Source: Methylobacterium sp. Leaf123 (GTDB lineage Bacteria; Pseudomonadota; Alphaproteobacteria; Rhizobiales; Beijerinckiaceae). Taken from it: 64,000 bases of DNA. The number at the start of each line of letters is the position of its first letter. Within the stretch, counting starts at the first letter, position 1. The position numbers and the translations under genes are program-made. Positions 26,280 to 37,000 of this stretch are shown piece by piece. The notes under the pieces were generated by a model that saw only the letters and a program-made list of their open reading frames with translations, was not told where the DNA came from and did no database searches. The stretch lies in contig NZ_LMNS01000012.1 of the NCBI RefSeq assembly GCF_001423405.1, positions 63,203 to 127,202 of the forward strand, in the 5' to 3' direction.

Positions 26280-26813
26280 TCAGGCGGCCTTGCGGCGCCC
26301 GCCGGTCTTGCGGCCTTCGCCGGCAGCGGTCTTGCGGCGCGGCTCGGAGGCGGCTTCCGCCACCACCTCGTCGACCGGCTCCGCGGCCTTCGCGGAGGAT
26401 TTGCGGCGCTGCTGGCCGAGGCCGAGATCCTTGGCGAGCGCCGAGCGCGCGGCCGAATAGTTGGACGAGACCGTCGGATAGTCGGCCGGCAGGCCGTAGC
26501 GGCGGCGGTAGCCCTCGATGTCGAGGCCGTGCGTGGTCAGGTGCCGCTTGAGCGTCTTGTACGGCTTGCCGTCGATGAAGGAGATCAGGGCATCCGGCGT
26601 GATCGACTTCTTGATCTGGGCCGGGGTTGCCCGCTCGACTTCTTCTTCCTTGGGCGCCTGCGGTGCCGACAGGGCGACCAGGGCCGCATGAACCTGAACA
26701 ATCAGACCCGCGAGTTCAGGCGACGGCAGAGAGTTGTTGGAGACATAAGCCGAGACGAGATCGGCTGCGAGCTCGATACGGTCGTGTTGCGTGACCTGAT
26801 TGGTTTCCGACAT
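26280..26813 (-). CDS. Ros/MucR-family regulator lacking zinc-finger cysteines
   Basis: 177 residues from ATG at 26813. The MucR core spans about 60-130: ITPDALISFIDGKPYKTLK, then RHLTTHGLDIEGYRRRYG, LPADYP and ARSALAKDLGLGQQR. In zinc-binding Ros proteins the first part holds C-x2-C; here those positions have no cysteine, although the two histidines in RHLTTH stay. MucR proteins repress many genes, often exopolysaccharide and motility genes. The C-terminal tail is Lys/Arg/Ala-rich. A similar paralogue is at 44263-44793. Confidence 0.9.
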   Translation of the reverse strand: MSETNQVTQHDRIELAADLVSAYVSNNSLPSPELAGLIVQVHAALVALSAPQAPKEEEVERATPAQIKKSITPDALISFIDGKPYKTLKRHLTTHGLDIEGYRRRYGLPADYPTVSSNYSAARSALAKDLGLGQQRRKSSAKAAEPVDEVVAEAASEPRRKTAAGEGRKTGGRRKAA

Positions 26814-27185
26814 TGTAGGTGATCCTGTTTGCCCCTCGTTCTTGTGAGCTAAAAGGATCTGAGAAAGATTCAAGTCCGGTTCTAGCCATTTTCCCAGAAA
26901 ACGACTGCAAAATCGAGAAAAACCCACGATCTGGCTGCTATTGCGAACGATCAGTCCGGATCAGACACCAGTTTGGGATCTCTCCAGGTGGTCTGCGCAA
27001 GCTGAGGTTCGATCAAGGCCACGATCAAGGGTGCTTGATTCGTCTGTTCAACAAAGTGTGAGAAGTCACCCCGAGCTGACCGCCGGTCTCGGCAGGTCGA
27101 ACGGGCCGGATTTCGTGAATGACGGCAGATCCGGGATGGTTCGGCCTCGCCATGGCGACGGAACTGTATCGGTCGGAGCCCGCCG
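26814..27185. other. Gene-free leader region of the mucR homologue
   Basis: 372 bases, clearly AT-richer than the flanking genes. It should contain the mucR promoter. MucR proteins commonly autoregulate through AT-rich sites, which fits the composition but is inference. No convincing ORF. Confidence 0.45.
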
Positions 27186-27584
27186 TTACAGGCCCGGGAG
27201 CATGGCCTCATCGTCGTCGCGCGCTCTGGCGGGACGGCGTTGCCCGCTCGGCTGAGGCAGAGTGCAGCGATAGACCACCGCGTCGGGCGGTCCGAGGGCG
27301 GCGTTGAGCGGGACGGTGACGGTGTCGCCGGAGAAGCGCCAGTGTCGGGTGCCCCGATCCCAGTAGAGCCACACGGTGCTGTCGTGGCCCTTCACGTCGA
27401 ACACGGCGGCCTTCTTCGACATCGCCCGCAGGGTTCGCGGCTCGTACAGGCCCTTGCGGCGATAAGCGGCGCGGGACTCCGCGTCCTGGCGATCGACGAA
27501 GGTGTTCTGGACGATCTGAAGGGTCGCTCCGGGTTTGCGGAGGAATTTCTTGAAATCGCTGAGGGATCGCAAGACCGCGGGCAT
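27186..27584 (-). CDS. Conserved-looking hypothetical protein
   Basis: 132 residues with GGAAGG seven bases before the ATG at 27584. The sequence looks like a folded small protein: LSDFKKFLRKPGATLQIVQN, basic middle, then FDVKGHDSTVWLYWDRGTRHWRF and a charged tail. I do not recognise the family. No signal peptide or membrane segment. It stands alone on the minus strand between mucR and the divergent VWA gene. Confidence 0.7.
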   Translation of the reverse strand: MPAVLRSLSDFKKFLRKPGATLQIVQNTFVDRQDAESRAAYRRKGLYEPRTLRAMSKKAAVFDVKGHDSTVWLYWDRGTRHWRFSGDTVTVPLNAALGPPDAVVYRCTLPQPSGQRRPARARDDDEAMLPGL

Positions 27585-27820
27585 GAGGGCCTTCCCATCG
27601 TCAAGTCACGAACGCATCCTGCATTGTGCGAGGCATCTTAGATCCATGGAGATGACGGCTCTTCCTTCCGTACAAAGGCGGTTGCCGGCACTATCCACCG
27701 GAAAACGTCGCTATCCACAGGCGCGGCGCTCGGCCCGACCCTGCGAGGTCTGCGGCCGCGCCCGGCCCCGGTTTCCGGCATCGGCTTGACCCGCAGGCCG
27801 GGCTCGGGCGTTTAGGTCCC

Positions 27821-28996
27821 ATGCTGCTGCAATTCTTCACGGGCCTGCGCGAGGCCCGCGTGCCGGTGTCCCTGCGCGAGTACCTCACGCTGCTCCAGGC
27901 GATGGAGAGCGATCTCGCGGACAAGCGCGTGGAGGAATTCTACTTCCTCGCCCGCACCGTGCTGGTGAAGGACGAGTCGAACCTCGATCGGTTCGACCGG
28001 GTGTTCGCCTCCGTCTTCAAGGGATTGGAAACGCTGGGCGAGGCGGTCGAATCTGCACCTATCCCCGAGGAATGGCTGCGCAAGCTCGCCGAGAAGTATC
28101 TGACCGACGAAGAGAAGGCCGAGTTGAAGGCGCTCGGCTGGGACAAGCTGTTCGAGACGCTGAAACAGCGCCTCGCCGAGCAGAAGGAGCGCCATCAGGG
28201 CGGATCGAAGTGGATCGGAACCGGGGGCACCTCGCCCTTCGGCGCCTACGGCTACAATCCCGAGGGAATCCGCATCGGCCAGGACGGCAACCGCAACTTC
28301 CGTGCGGTCAAGGTCTGGGACCGGCGCGAGTTCAAGGATCTCGACGATTCACGTGAACTCGGCACCCGGTCCATGCGGGTGGCGCTCCGCCGCCTGCGCC
28401 GCTTCGCCCGCACGGGGGCGGCCGACGAACTCGACCTCGACGGCACCATCCGCGAGAGCGCCCGCCAGGGCTTCATCGATGTGCGGCTGCGCCCGGAGCG
28501 GCGCAACGCCGTGAAGGTGCTGCTCTTCCTCGATGTCGGCGGCTCGATGGATTGGCATGTGGAACTGGCCGAGGAGCTGTTCTCGGCGGCGCGTTCCGAG
28601 TTCAAGCACTTCGCGCATTTCTACTTCCACAACTGCCCCTACGAGGCGGTGTGGACGGAAAACCATCGCCGCCACGACGAGCGCATCCCGCTCCTCGACG
28701 TGATCCGCACCTACCCCTCCGACTACCGCGTGGTGTTCGTTGGCGACGCCTCCATGAGCCCCTACGAGATCGCCCATCCCGGCGGTTCGGTGGAGCATTG
28801 GAACGAGGAGGCGGGCGAGGTCTGGCTCGGCCGGGTGCTCGATCATTTCCCGAAGGCGGTCTGGCTCAACCCGATTCCGGCCGAGCATTGGGGCCACACC
28901 CATTCGATAGGCATGGTCCGCCGGATCTTTGCGGATCGGATGTTCCCGCTGACCCTCGAAGGGCTGGACGGGGCGATGCGGGCGCTGCTGCGGTAG
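27821..28996 (+). CDS. CoxE-like VWA domain protein
   Basis: 391 residues. A helical N-terminal region (REARVPVSLREYLTLLQAM) precedes a basic central part and a von Willebrand A fold with the metal site LLFLDVGGSMDW, where the usual D-x-S-x-S reads D-x-G-x-S. Proteins of this group usually pair with a MoxR-type AAA+ ATPase to act as a chaperone that inserts metals or remodels enzymes. No such ATPase is adjacent here, so any partner must be encoded elsewhere. Start ATG at 27821. Confidence 0.87.
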   Translation: MLLQFFTGLREARVPVSLREYLTLLQAMESDLADKRVEEFYFLARTVLVKDESNLDRFDRVFASVFKGLETLGEAVESAPIPEEWLRKLAEKYLTDEEKAELKALGWDKLFETLKQRLAEQKERHQGGSKWIGTGGTSPFGAYGYNPEGIRIGQDGNRNFRAVKVWDRREFKDLDDSRELGTRSMRVALRRLRRFARTGAADELDLDGTIRESARQGFIDVRLRPERRNAVKVLLFLDVGGSMDWHVELAEELFSAARSEFKHFAHFYFHNCPYEAVWTENHRRHDERIPLLDVIRTYPSDYRVVFVGDASMSPYEIAHPGGSVEHWNEEAGEVWLGRVLDHFPKAVWLNPIPAEHWGHTHSIGMVRRIFADRMFPLTLEGLDGAMRALLR

Positions 28997-29092
28997 AGCG
29001 CTCTCTTTCGATGAAGCGGGTTCCGGTTCGTTGCAAGAGCGCGGCACAACAAGAGGAGAGCAGCGCGGTCGGGCACGGCTCGAGAGCGCCCT

Positions 29093-29542
29093 TCAGCCGC
29101 GCCGCAGGCCGCCATGCAAGGCTGCCCGCACAGCGTTCAGGGCCGTGACGAGGACGGCCAGCGGCGGGAGCCCGTAGAGGCCGCCGATCAGGACACGTTC
29201 GGGTTGGAACCGTGCCTCGGTGTGGTCGGCGCCGCAGGGCGAGAGGCCGAGCAGGAGCGTGTCCCGCACCAGGGCGGCGTTCATCAGGATAACGAGGGCA
29301 GCGAGTCCGGCCAGGGCGAGGCTCGGCAGCCCGATCAAGGCAAGATGCCCCTTTCCAAGACCCGCCCGCGTGCGCCGCGCCGAGCGCCATGCCAACCCGA
29401 ACGAGCCCGCCACGAAGGGCAGGCTGAGGCATGCGCCGGTCAGGAACGGATCGGTGTCGTTCTGCGAGCAGGTGCCGGTCGAGCCCAGCCCCAGCAGGAG
29501 CGGGACCGGCAGGAACAGCAGGAATGCGAGAACGGCCGCCAT
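29093..29542 (-). CDS. Small integral membrane protein, unknown function
   Basis: 149 residues with about four hydrophobic segments (near 3-17, 35-50, 70-90 and 120-140). The first loop contains GTCSQNDTDPF and the third GLSPCGADHTEA, giving two lone cysteines that could pair on the outer face. I recognise no family. It lies 42 bp after the ferredoxin gene on the same strand and may be cotranscribed. Confidence 0.7.
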   Translation of the reverse strand: MAAVLAFLLFLPVPLLLGLGSTGTCSQNDTDPFLTGACLSLPFVAGSFGLAWRSARRTRAGLGKGHLALIGLPSLALAGLAALVILMNAALVRDTLLLGLSPCGADHTEARFQPERVLIGGLYGLPPLAVLVTALNAVRAALHGGLRRG

Positions 29543-29584
29543 GCGAGCGGCGGCGAAGGTTCAAGACCCCCGCGAGGCGTCGCC

Positions 29585-29905
29585 TCAGCCCTGGCGGGCC
29601 GGGGTCGTCACGGTGAGGCCGTCGAGTTCCGCCGTCACGCGGATCTGGCAGCACAGGCGCGAGGTCGCGCGCACGTCCGAGGCGAAATCGAGCATGTCCT
29701 GCTCCATCGGCTCGGCCGGTCCGACCTTGTCGGCCCATTCCCCGTCCACGTAGACATGGCAGGTGGCGCAGGCGCAGGCGCCGCCGCACTCGGCATCGAT
29801 CCCCGGAACGTTGTTGCGGATCGCCGTCTCCATGACGGTCGAGCCAACCTCGCCGTCGATCGTGCGGGCCGTGCCGGCGTGATCGACGAAGGTGATCTTG
29901 GGCAT
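29585..29905 (-). CDS. 2Fe-2S ferredoxin, adrenodoxin/FdxB type
   Basis: 106-residue electron carrier. Cluster ligands lie in [19 protein letters not shown] (C-x5-C-x2-C) and the fourth in SRLCCQIRV, the vertebrate-type/ISC ferredoxin spacing. The MPKITF start and loss of a signal peptide place it in the cytoplasm. It could serve cytochromes P450 or Fe-S assembly; nearby genes do not decide. The stop is close to the membrane-protein gene that follows on the same strand. Confidence 0.92.
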   Translation of the reverse strand: MPKITFVDHAGTARTIDGEVGSTVMETAIRNNVPGIDAECGGACACATCHVYVDGEWADKVGPAEPMEQDMLDFASDVRATSRLCCQIRVTAELDGLTVTTPARQG

Positions 29906-30188
29906 ACCTTGCTCCGGGACGTGTCGGCGTCCGCCTGCGGTCCTTCAGGGGGCGGCGTGGCGCCTGCTTGCGGGCGGCGGAGTGAGAAAGCAAGCGGCAA
30001 GCCGGCGCTTTTCCGTCGCGCCGCCAACGCCCGCGTCGCACCGTTCCAGGGCACGGGCCCGCGCCCTGCGAACAGACACCAACATACGTTATATTTTCTT
30101 GGCGTGTAGTGGAGCCATATTGCGGCGCACAACGTCATGCCGACGGGAGGGCCACCCCGGCGCCGTCCGCCTGACGGAGGGCGAGACC

Positions 30189-30329
30189 ATGGCCCGCAAC
30201 CCCACCGCTCGTTCACTGAAGTGGCGGGAGATCCTCGACGATCCGCGCCGCAACACGGGGACGGCCTTCAGCCCGGAGGAGCGCCAAGCGCTCGGGCTCG
30301 AAGGGTTACTCGACAAGCCGGAACACTGA
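30189..30329 (+). CDS. Microprotein resembling the N terminus of malic enzyme
   Basis: 46 residues with a good GGAGG site before the ATG. The central part, NTGTAFSPEERQALGLEGLL, resembles the start of NAD-dependent malic enzymes (family pattern N-K-G-T-A-F-x-x-x-E-R-x-x-L-G-L-x-G-L-L-P-P). The frame then stops after DKPEH, and the antisense Hpt gene begins 8 bp later, so no malic-enzyme catalytic domain follows. It is either a remnant or a stand-alone peptide that reuses this segment. Confidence 0.6.
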   Translation: MARNPTARSLKWREILDDPRRNTGTAFSPEERQALGLEGLLDKPEH

Positions 30330-30336
30330 GGGCTGC

Positions 30337-30714
30337 TCACACCTCCAGGCCGAAGGTCTTGAGCGTGTCGAGGGTCTGCGCGGTGGCGTCGCGCAGCGCG
30401 TCGAGATCGGCCTCGCCGCCGGCGCGAAGCCCCGCCTCGACAGCCGTGCTCGCTGCGGCCACCCGCATCGCTCCCACGCCGAGCGCGGCGCCCTTGAGGG
30501 TGTGGGCGAGGTCGGCCCGTTCCTCGGCCGGACGGCTCGCCTCCGCCATCGCGGGCATGAGCCGGCGGCACTGATCCTCGAACAGGCCCAGCACCTCCCG
30601 GGCGAGGTCGGCATCGCCGAAGGTCTGCGCATCGAGATGGGCGCGATCGAGCAGAGGGGCGAGCTTGTTCTCGAGGTCCACGTCCGTCCTCATCGTTGGC
30701 TGGATCATCGGCAT
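30337..30714 (-). CDS. Hpt-domain phosphotransfer protein
   Basis: 125 residues, essentially one histidine phosphotransfer domain. The phospho-acceptor is H71 in LAHTLKGAALGVGAMRVA, with the usual small residues after the Lys-Gly. A single-domain Hpt relays phosphate between a hybrid kinase and a response regulator; neither partner is adjacent. The start is ambiguous between ATGs at 30714, 30708 and 30693; the longest is given. Confidence 0.88.
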   Translation of the reverse strand: MPMIQPTMRTDVDLENKLAPLLDRAHLDAQTFGDADLAREVLGLFEDQCRRLMPAMAEASRPAEERADLAHTLKGAALGVGAMRVAAASTAVEAGLRAGGEADLDALRDATAQTLDTLKTFGLEV

Positions 30715-31042
30715 TCGGGGTGAAACGGCCGCTCCCTCCCCCCGGTTCTGGGGAAAAACGGCCGGGCGCGGCGACCTGCCTGTGGGCGGCGCCGGCTATC
30801 CACAGCGCAGGCCGGTTTGGGCCGTACCCGTTTAAGGCTGCAAGCGTCAGAACTTGGGGCGAATGCCGGATCACGGGACTTGGCTTGGTAACCATTCCGT
30901 TAAGGTTTCTTGGGTGCGCCGGGCCGATCGGGTATCGGGGGCATCATCCGAGGGACTAAGATCCCGTGAGACGTCGGGTAAATCCGTCTCCATTGCGGAG
31001 GGCGCGAGCTCTGCAATGGATGGCGATGCGTACGAGGGTTGC
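30715..31042. other. Promoter region of the giant coiled-coil gene
   Basis: 328 bases between the Hpt gene and the giant gene, which are divergent. The giant gene's frame is open back to 30854, but the upstream part is unlike the protein. It contains AT-richer patches such as TTGGTAACCATTCCGTTAAGG. No assignable regulator site. Confidence 0.45.
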
Positions 31043-34000
31043 ATGGCCACCGAGAAGAAGCTGAAGGATCCGGCAGAGGCGGCACTCTCCGCGATCGAGC
31101 AGGCTTTGAATCTGGACATTCCGGCGCCGGGCGACTCCGCCCGCGTCGAACCGCGGCTGCCCGATGTCGGCGACGGCGATCCGCTGGCCGATCCGTTCTC
31201 CGAGGCCGGGGGACGCCGCACCCCGACCCTCGACATCGATCCCTCCGCGTCCGATCTGCCGCTGCCCGAGCGCGGGCGTTCGCGTCGCGAGGGCGGGCTT
31301 CTGCCGCCCGACCGCTCGCTGGTCGCCAATGACGACCGCCAGAATATCGGCATCCTTCAGCAGACGCTCCGGGTGCGGCCCTCGCGCAAGCCGTACCTCG
31401 TCGCCGCCATCGCCTCCTTCCTGTGGCTCAACGGCCTCGTGGCGCTCGCCTGGAACCAGTCCGGCGGCGATCTGAAGACCTTCATCACCGGGCTCACCGC
31501 GCTTCAGGCGGCGGTGGTGGCCACGGCCATTGCCGGGCCGATCGTGCTCTTCCTCATCACCGCGATGCTGGCCGTGCGCGCCCACGAGATGCGCCTCGTG
31601 GCGCGCGCCGTCGGCGAGGTGGCGATCCGGCTGGCCGAGCCCGAGAGCTTCTCGACCGACGCGGTGCTGACCATGTCGCAGACCGTGCGCCGCGAAGTCG
31701 CGGCCGTCGGCGACGGCGTGGAGCGGGCGCTGGCCCGCGCCGGCGAACTCGAAACGTTGGTGCGCGGCGAGATCTCGACCCTGGAGCGGGCGTACTCCGA
31801 CAACGAGATCCGCATCCGCAGCCTCGTCGACGAGCTGATCGCCCAGCGTGAATCCATCGTCGGCAGCGCCGACCGGGTGCGTGGGGCGATCGCCGGCTCG
31901 CACGAGAACCTGTCGACCGAGTTGGAAGGCGCGGCCGAGCGTATCGTGGCTGCCATCAACGGCGCGGGCGAGCGCGTCACCGGGGCGCTCGACGCCCGCG
32001 GCACCGCGATCACCGAGGCGCTCGGCGAGGTCGGCGAACGGGTGGTCGGCAACGTCTCGACCCGCGGCGACGATCTGGTCCGCCAGCTCACCGCCACCAG
32101 CGAGGGCGTGCGCGGCGGTCTGGAAGAGATCGGCACCACTCTCACCAGCGCCCTGCAGCAGCGCGCCGACGAGGTGACGCAGGCCTTCGAGCGCACCGGC
32201 GGGGCGCTCACCCGCACGCTGGCCGACAATGCCGGCGCTGTCGCCCAATCCCTGTCCGAGACCGGCACCGGCCTGATCGAAGCGCTGGACCGCCAGGGCG
32301 GCGCCGTGCGCGAGACCTTCGAGCGCTCGACCCGTGGCCTGGAAGAGGCCTTCCTGTCGCGCGGGACCGAGCTGACCGAGCGCTTCGCCCAGACCGGCGG
32401 CGCGATCACCGCCCGCTTTGCCGAAACCGGCGAGGGCTTAAGCCGCAACTTCGCCGCCACCGGCGCGGCGATCTCCGAGGACATCGCCGTCCGCGGCGCC
32501 TCGCTGCGCACCGAGATCGAGGCCGCCGGCACCGGCGTCTCCGAGCTGATCGAGGGCCGCGGGCGTGACGCGCAGGCCGCCCTGGCGCTTGCCGCCGGCA
32601 GCGTCGCCGACGACTTCTCCACCCGCATCGACCGGGTCCGCGACGCGTTCCTGGCTTCCGCCACCCGCGCTGCCGAGACCATGGACGGCCGCGGCCTCGA
32701 ACTCGCCGGTCGCATCGAGGCGGCGGCATCCCGCGTCGATGACGTCATCGCCGTTCAGGGGGGCGCGCTCGCCGCGAACCTCGACAGCACGGGCGAGCGT
32801 GTCGTCGGCCTGATGACCGAGCGCGCGGCCCAGGCCGCTGCCACCGTCGAGCAGGCTCTGGCCGGGCTCGGCGCCAGCTTTGCCGCCAACGCCAACGGCA
32901 CCGCCGAGAGCCTGCGCGAGGCCGTGGCCCGTCTGGGCGAGGATCTCGACGCCCGCACCGGCGCCGCCCAGGAGGGCATCCGCCGCAACACCGAGACCGC
33001 GACCGCGTCCGTCGGTGCCAGTGTCGAGGCGCTGGAGCGCCGCCTGCGCGAGGCCGCCGAGGCGATGAGCGGCCTGCTCGCCGAGCGCGCCGTGGAATCG
33101 ACTGCGCGGATGCTGCACGTCGCCGAGGAGACCTCGGGAGCCGCGCAGGCGCAGAGCGCCGCCGTCACCACCCGCTTCGCCGAGGCCGCCGAGGCCCTGC
33201 GCCGCGCCGCCGACGAGGCCGCCGCCGCCGTCGAGAGCCGTTCGGACGACGTGGTGGGCCGGTTCCAGGCCGCCGCTGAGCGCGTCGGGGGCGAGCTGGG
33301 CAGCCGCAGCGAGAGCGCGTCGCAGGCGCTCCACGCCGCGATCCAGCGGATGGCCGACGAGCTGTCGGCCCGCAGCGCCGAGGCGACCGGCGCCCTGGCG
33401 CTCGCCGCCGCCCATGCCGGTGGCGAGATCGGCAACCGCACCGACCAGTCGATGCATGCGCTCCAAGATCTCCTGCGGCAGGTGGCCGACGAGATCTCCG
33501 TGCGCGGCTCGGAAGCCAGCGTCGCACTGTCGCTGGCGGCGGCCCAGGCCGGCGGCGAGATCGGCAGCCGTGCCGACCAGTCGGCGCAGAACCTGCGCGA
33601 CCTGCTGCGGCAGGTGCAGAACGAGATCGACGGCCGCAGCGCCGAGGTGACGGACGCCCTGGCGCGGACCGCCGAGCGGGTCGGCGGTGAAGTCGGTGCC
33701 CGTACCGAGGAATCGCTGCGGAGCCTGCGTGAGACGCTGGGCCGGATCGGCGACGAGCTGTCCGCCCGTGGCGCCGAGACCAGTGCGGCCCTGGCCCGCG
33801 CGGCCGAACAGGCCGGCGGCGAGGTCAACAGCCGCACCGAGGCGTCGCTGCGCAGCCTGCGCGATGCCCTGGCCCAGATCGGCGACGAACTGTCCGCCCG
33901 CAGCGCCGAGGCCGCCGCTTCCCTCGCCCGTGCGGCCCAACAGGCCGGCGGCGAAGTCGGTGGCCGCACCGAGAGCGCCTTGGAGGCCCTGCGCGAGACG

Positions 34001-37000
34001 CTGCGCCGGCTCGGCGATGAGGTGGCTGCCCGCGGCGAGGCCACGGCGCAGGCGCTGTCGCGCACCGCAGAGGGCGTCGGCTCCGAGTTGGAGACCCGTC
34101 TGGGAACCCTGGAGGACAGCTTCGGCCGCCACGGCCGCGGCGCCGCGGCGCTCATCGCCAGCCAGTCCGACGAGGCCCAGGCCCGCCTCGAAGGCGCTGG
34201 CCGCGAGGTCGTGCTCGCCATTGCCGGCCACGTGTCGCAGGTCGGCGACACGCTGCACCGCAGCCACGCCGCCTTCGTCGAGACCGCTGACAGCCGCACC
34301 CGCGCGGTGGAGGAGGCCCTGGGCAACCGGCTCGCGGCCCTTCAGGAAACCATCGCCCGCGGCGACATCCTCGCCGACCGGATCGCCGGCAACGCGCAGA
34401 CGCTCGGCGACACCCTGGATTCGCGCCTCACCGAGATCGACCGGATCATCGCCGTTCAGGGCAATGCGCTCGCCGATTCCCTGGCCGAGCGTGCGCGCCT
34501 TGCCAGCGAGACCGTCGAGGCGCGCATCGGCGAGATGGAATCCCTCTCCGCTCGTCGCGCCGCCGAGATCGGCGAGAGCTTCGCGGCCCTCGTCGGCCAG
34601 GTCGACACCCGGCTCGGTGCCCGCGCCAACGCCCTCAACGAGGCGCTGGTGCTGCGCAGCTCCGAGATCGCCCGCACGCTGGATGAGGGCAACCGCATCC
34701 TCGGTGATGCCCTCGACCGGCGCATCGAAGGCTCCGCGCAGGACATCGCCAACCGCGGACGTTCCGTGGGCGACGTTCTCGCCGCCCGCGCCGCCGAGAT
34801 CGCCGAGCGTCTGGAACGCACGACCCAGGATCTCGCCCGCCGCCTCGACGAGGGCGCCGAGCGTCTCGATACCGGCGTGGTCGCGCGCCTCGACGCCCTC
34901 AGCGGCACGCTGGAAGAGCGCACCCGCCACCTCGACGAATCCTTCGGCGTCCAGGCGCTCGAAGCGGTGCGCCTGATCGAGAGCCGCACCCGCACCATCG
35001 ACGGCGAGCTGACCGGCCGCATCCGCGACCTCGTCGCTCTGCTGGAGCGCCGCAGCGGCCTCGCGGTCGAGGCTTTGGGCGGCCATGTCGAGGCCATCGC
35101 CCACCTGTTCGACGAGCGGGCCGAGAGCCTCAACCACCTGTTCGACGAGCGCGGCGGCGCGCTGGCCGCCGACCTCGACCAGCGCGGCCGCGTGGCCGTC
35201 GAGGGGATCGAGGGACGCCTCTCCGACATCACCCAGGCCCTGGAACAGGGCGGCGCGTCGCTCGGCGCCCTGCTCGACCGCCGCGGCACCGCCCTGCTCG
35301 CGACCCTGCGCGACCTCATGGGGCAGGTCGATGGCCTGCTCGGCGAGGGCACCGGCCGCCTCGGCCACGCCTTCGAGACCCAGGCCGGCGAGATCCGCAG
35401 CCTGCTCGACAGCCGCGCCGACGATCTGCGCGGCCTGATGGAGGGCAGTGCCGGCCGCGTGCGCGGCGAGCTCGAAGCCGGCCTCGGCACCTTCGAGACC
35501 GTGCTGGAGGAGCGTCTGCGCACGGTGCGCGACCTGCTCGACGCCCGCAGCGCCGAGATCCGCGACACTTTCGACCACCGCACCGACGACCTGCGCGGCC
35601 TCATGGAGGGCGGCGCCGGACGGGTACGCAACGAGTTCGAGGCCAGCCTCGGCGCCCTCGACGCGACCCTGGCCGAGCGCGTCCGCACGGTGCGCGACCT
35701 GCTCGACGCCCGCGGCGCCGAGATCCGCGACACCTTCGATCACCGCACCGACGATCTGCGCGGCCTGATGGAGAGCGTCTCCGGCCGGGTCGGCGGTGCG
35801 TTCGAGGCGAGCTTCGGCCGCCTCGACACGACGCTGGAAGAGCGCATCCGCATGGTGCGCGAACTGCTCGATGCCCGCAGCGACGAGATCCGCAACACCC
35901 TCGACAGCCGGACCGGCGAGCTGCGCAGCCTCGTGGACGGCAGCGCCGGCCATGTCCGCGGCGAGTTCGAGACCGGGCTCGGCGCCCTGCGCGCCGCCCT
36001 GGAAGAGCCGGCCCGCACAGTTCAGGATCTGCTCGACAGCCGCGCGGGCGAGATCCGCGCCATGCTCGATGCCCGCAGCGACGATCTGCGCACCACCCTG
36101 GAGGAGCGGGCCCGCACGGTTCAGGACATCCTCGACCACCGCACCGGCGAGATCCGCGGGCTGCTCGACGGCCATGCCGGCCGCCTCGACGAGGGCTTCC
36201 AGGGCCGCATCCTGCCGCTCCAGGCGGCTTTGACCGAGGGTGCGCGCCTGTTCGTCGAGACGCTTGAAGGCGGCATCGGTCGCGCCGCCGGCGAGGTCGA
36301 TGCCCGCACCCGCGGTCTCGCCCACCTGTTCGACGAGCGCCTCGGCGTCCTCGGCGACATCGTGGACGGACGCGGCCAGCAGGTCGCGCAGACCGTCGAG
36401 CGGCGGTCGCAGGAGCTGCGCGCCCTGTTCGACGGGATCCACGCCACCCTCGGTGCCCTGGTCGATGAGCGCTCGACGGCGCTGACCGGTCGCCTCGAGA
36501 CCCAGACCCAGGCGCTGGCGACGGTGTTCGACGAGCGGATGCGGAGCCTCGACGGACTCGTCGAGAGCCGCGGCGGTGAGTTTGCGCGGCTCGTGGAGAA
36601 CCAGACGGCCAGCCTGTCGCAGACCGTCGAGGCCCGCAGCGAGGACTTCACCGCCCGCATCGACGCCCGCCTGCGCGCCTTCGCCACCGTGGTGGCGAAC
36701 CGCGCCAACGCGCTGGCCGACGCCTTCGACGAGCGCCAGGACGCGTACACGGCGCAGATCGACGGAGGCACGGCCCGCATGGTCGCGGCGCTCGATGAGC
36801 GCGCCCGCCAGCACGCGGCGCAGTTCGAGACGGTCGAGGAGCGCCAGAACGCCGTCGCCGCCTTGATCGAAGAGGGGACGACCCGGATCGCGGCGACTCT
36901 GGACGAGCGCGCCCGGCAGCAGACCGCCTTCGCGGAGGCCTTTGCCGAAGCCTTCGACGGCCAGCGGGAATCCTATGCGAGCCTGATTGAGCAGGGCACG

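Noticed and set aside
30854..31042. N-terminal extension of the giant protein from the first available start
   Set aside because: The extra 63 residues lack helix character and cross a promoter-like region; the ATG at 31043 has a better ribosome site.
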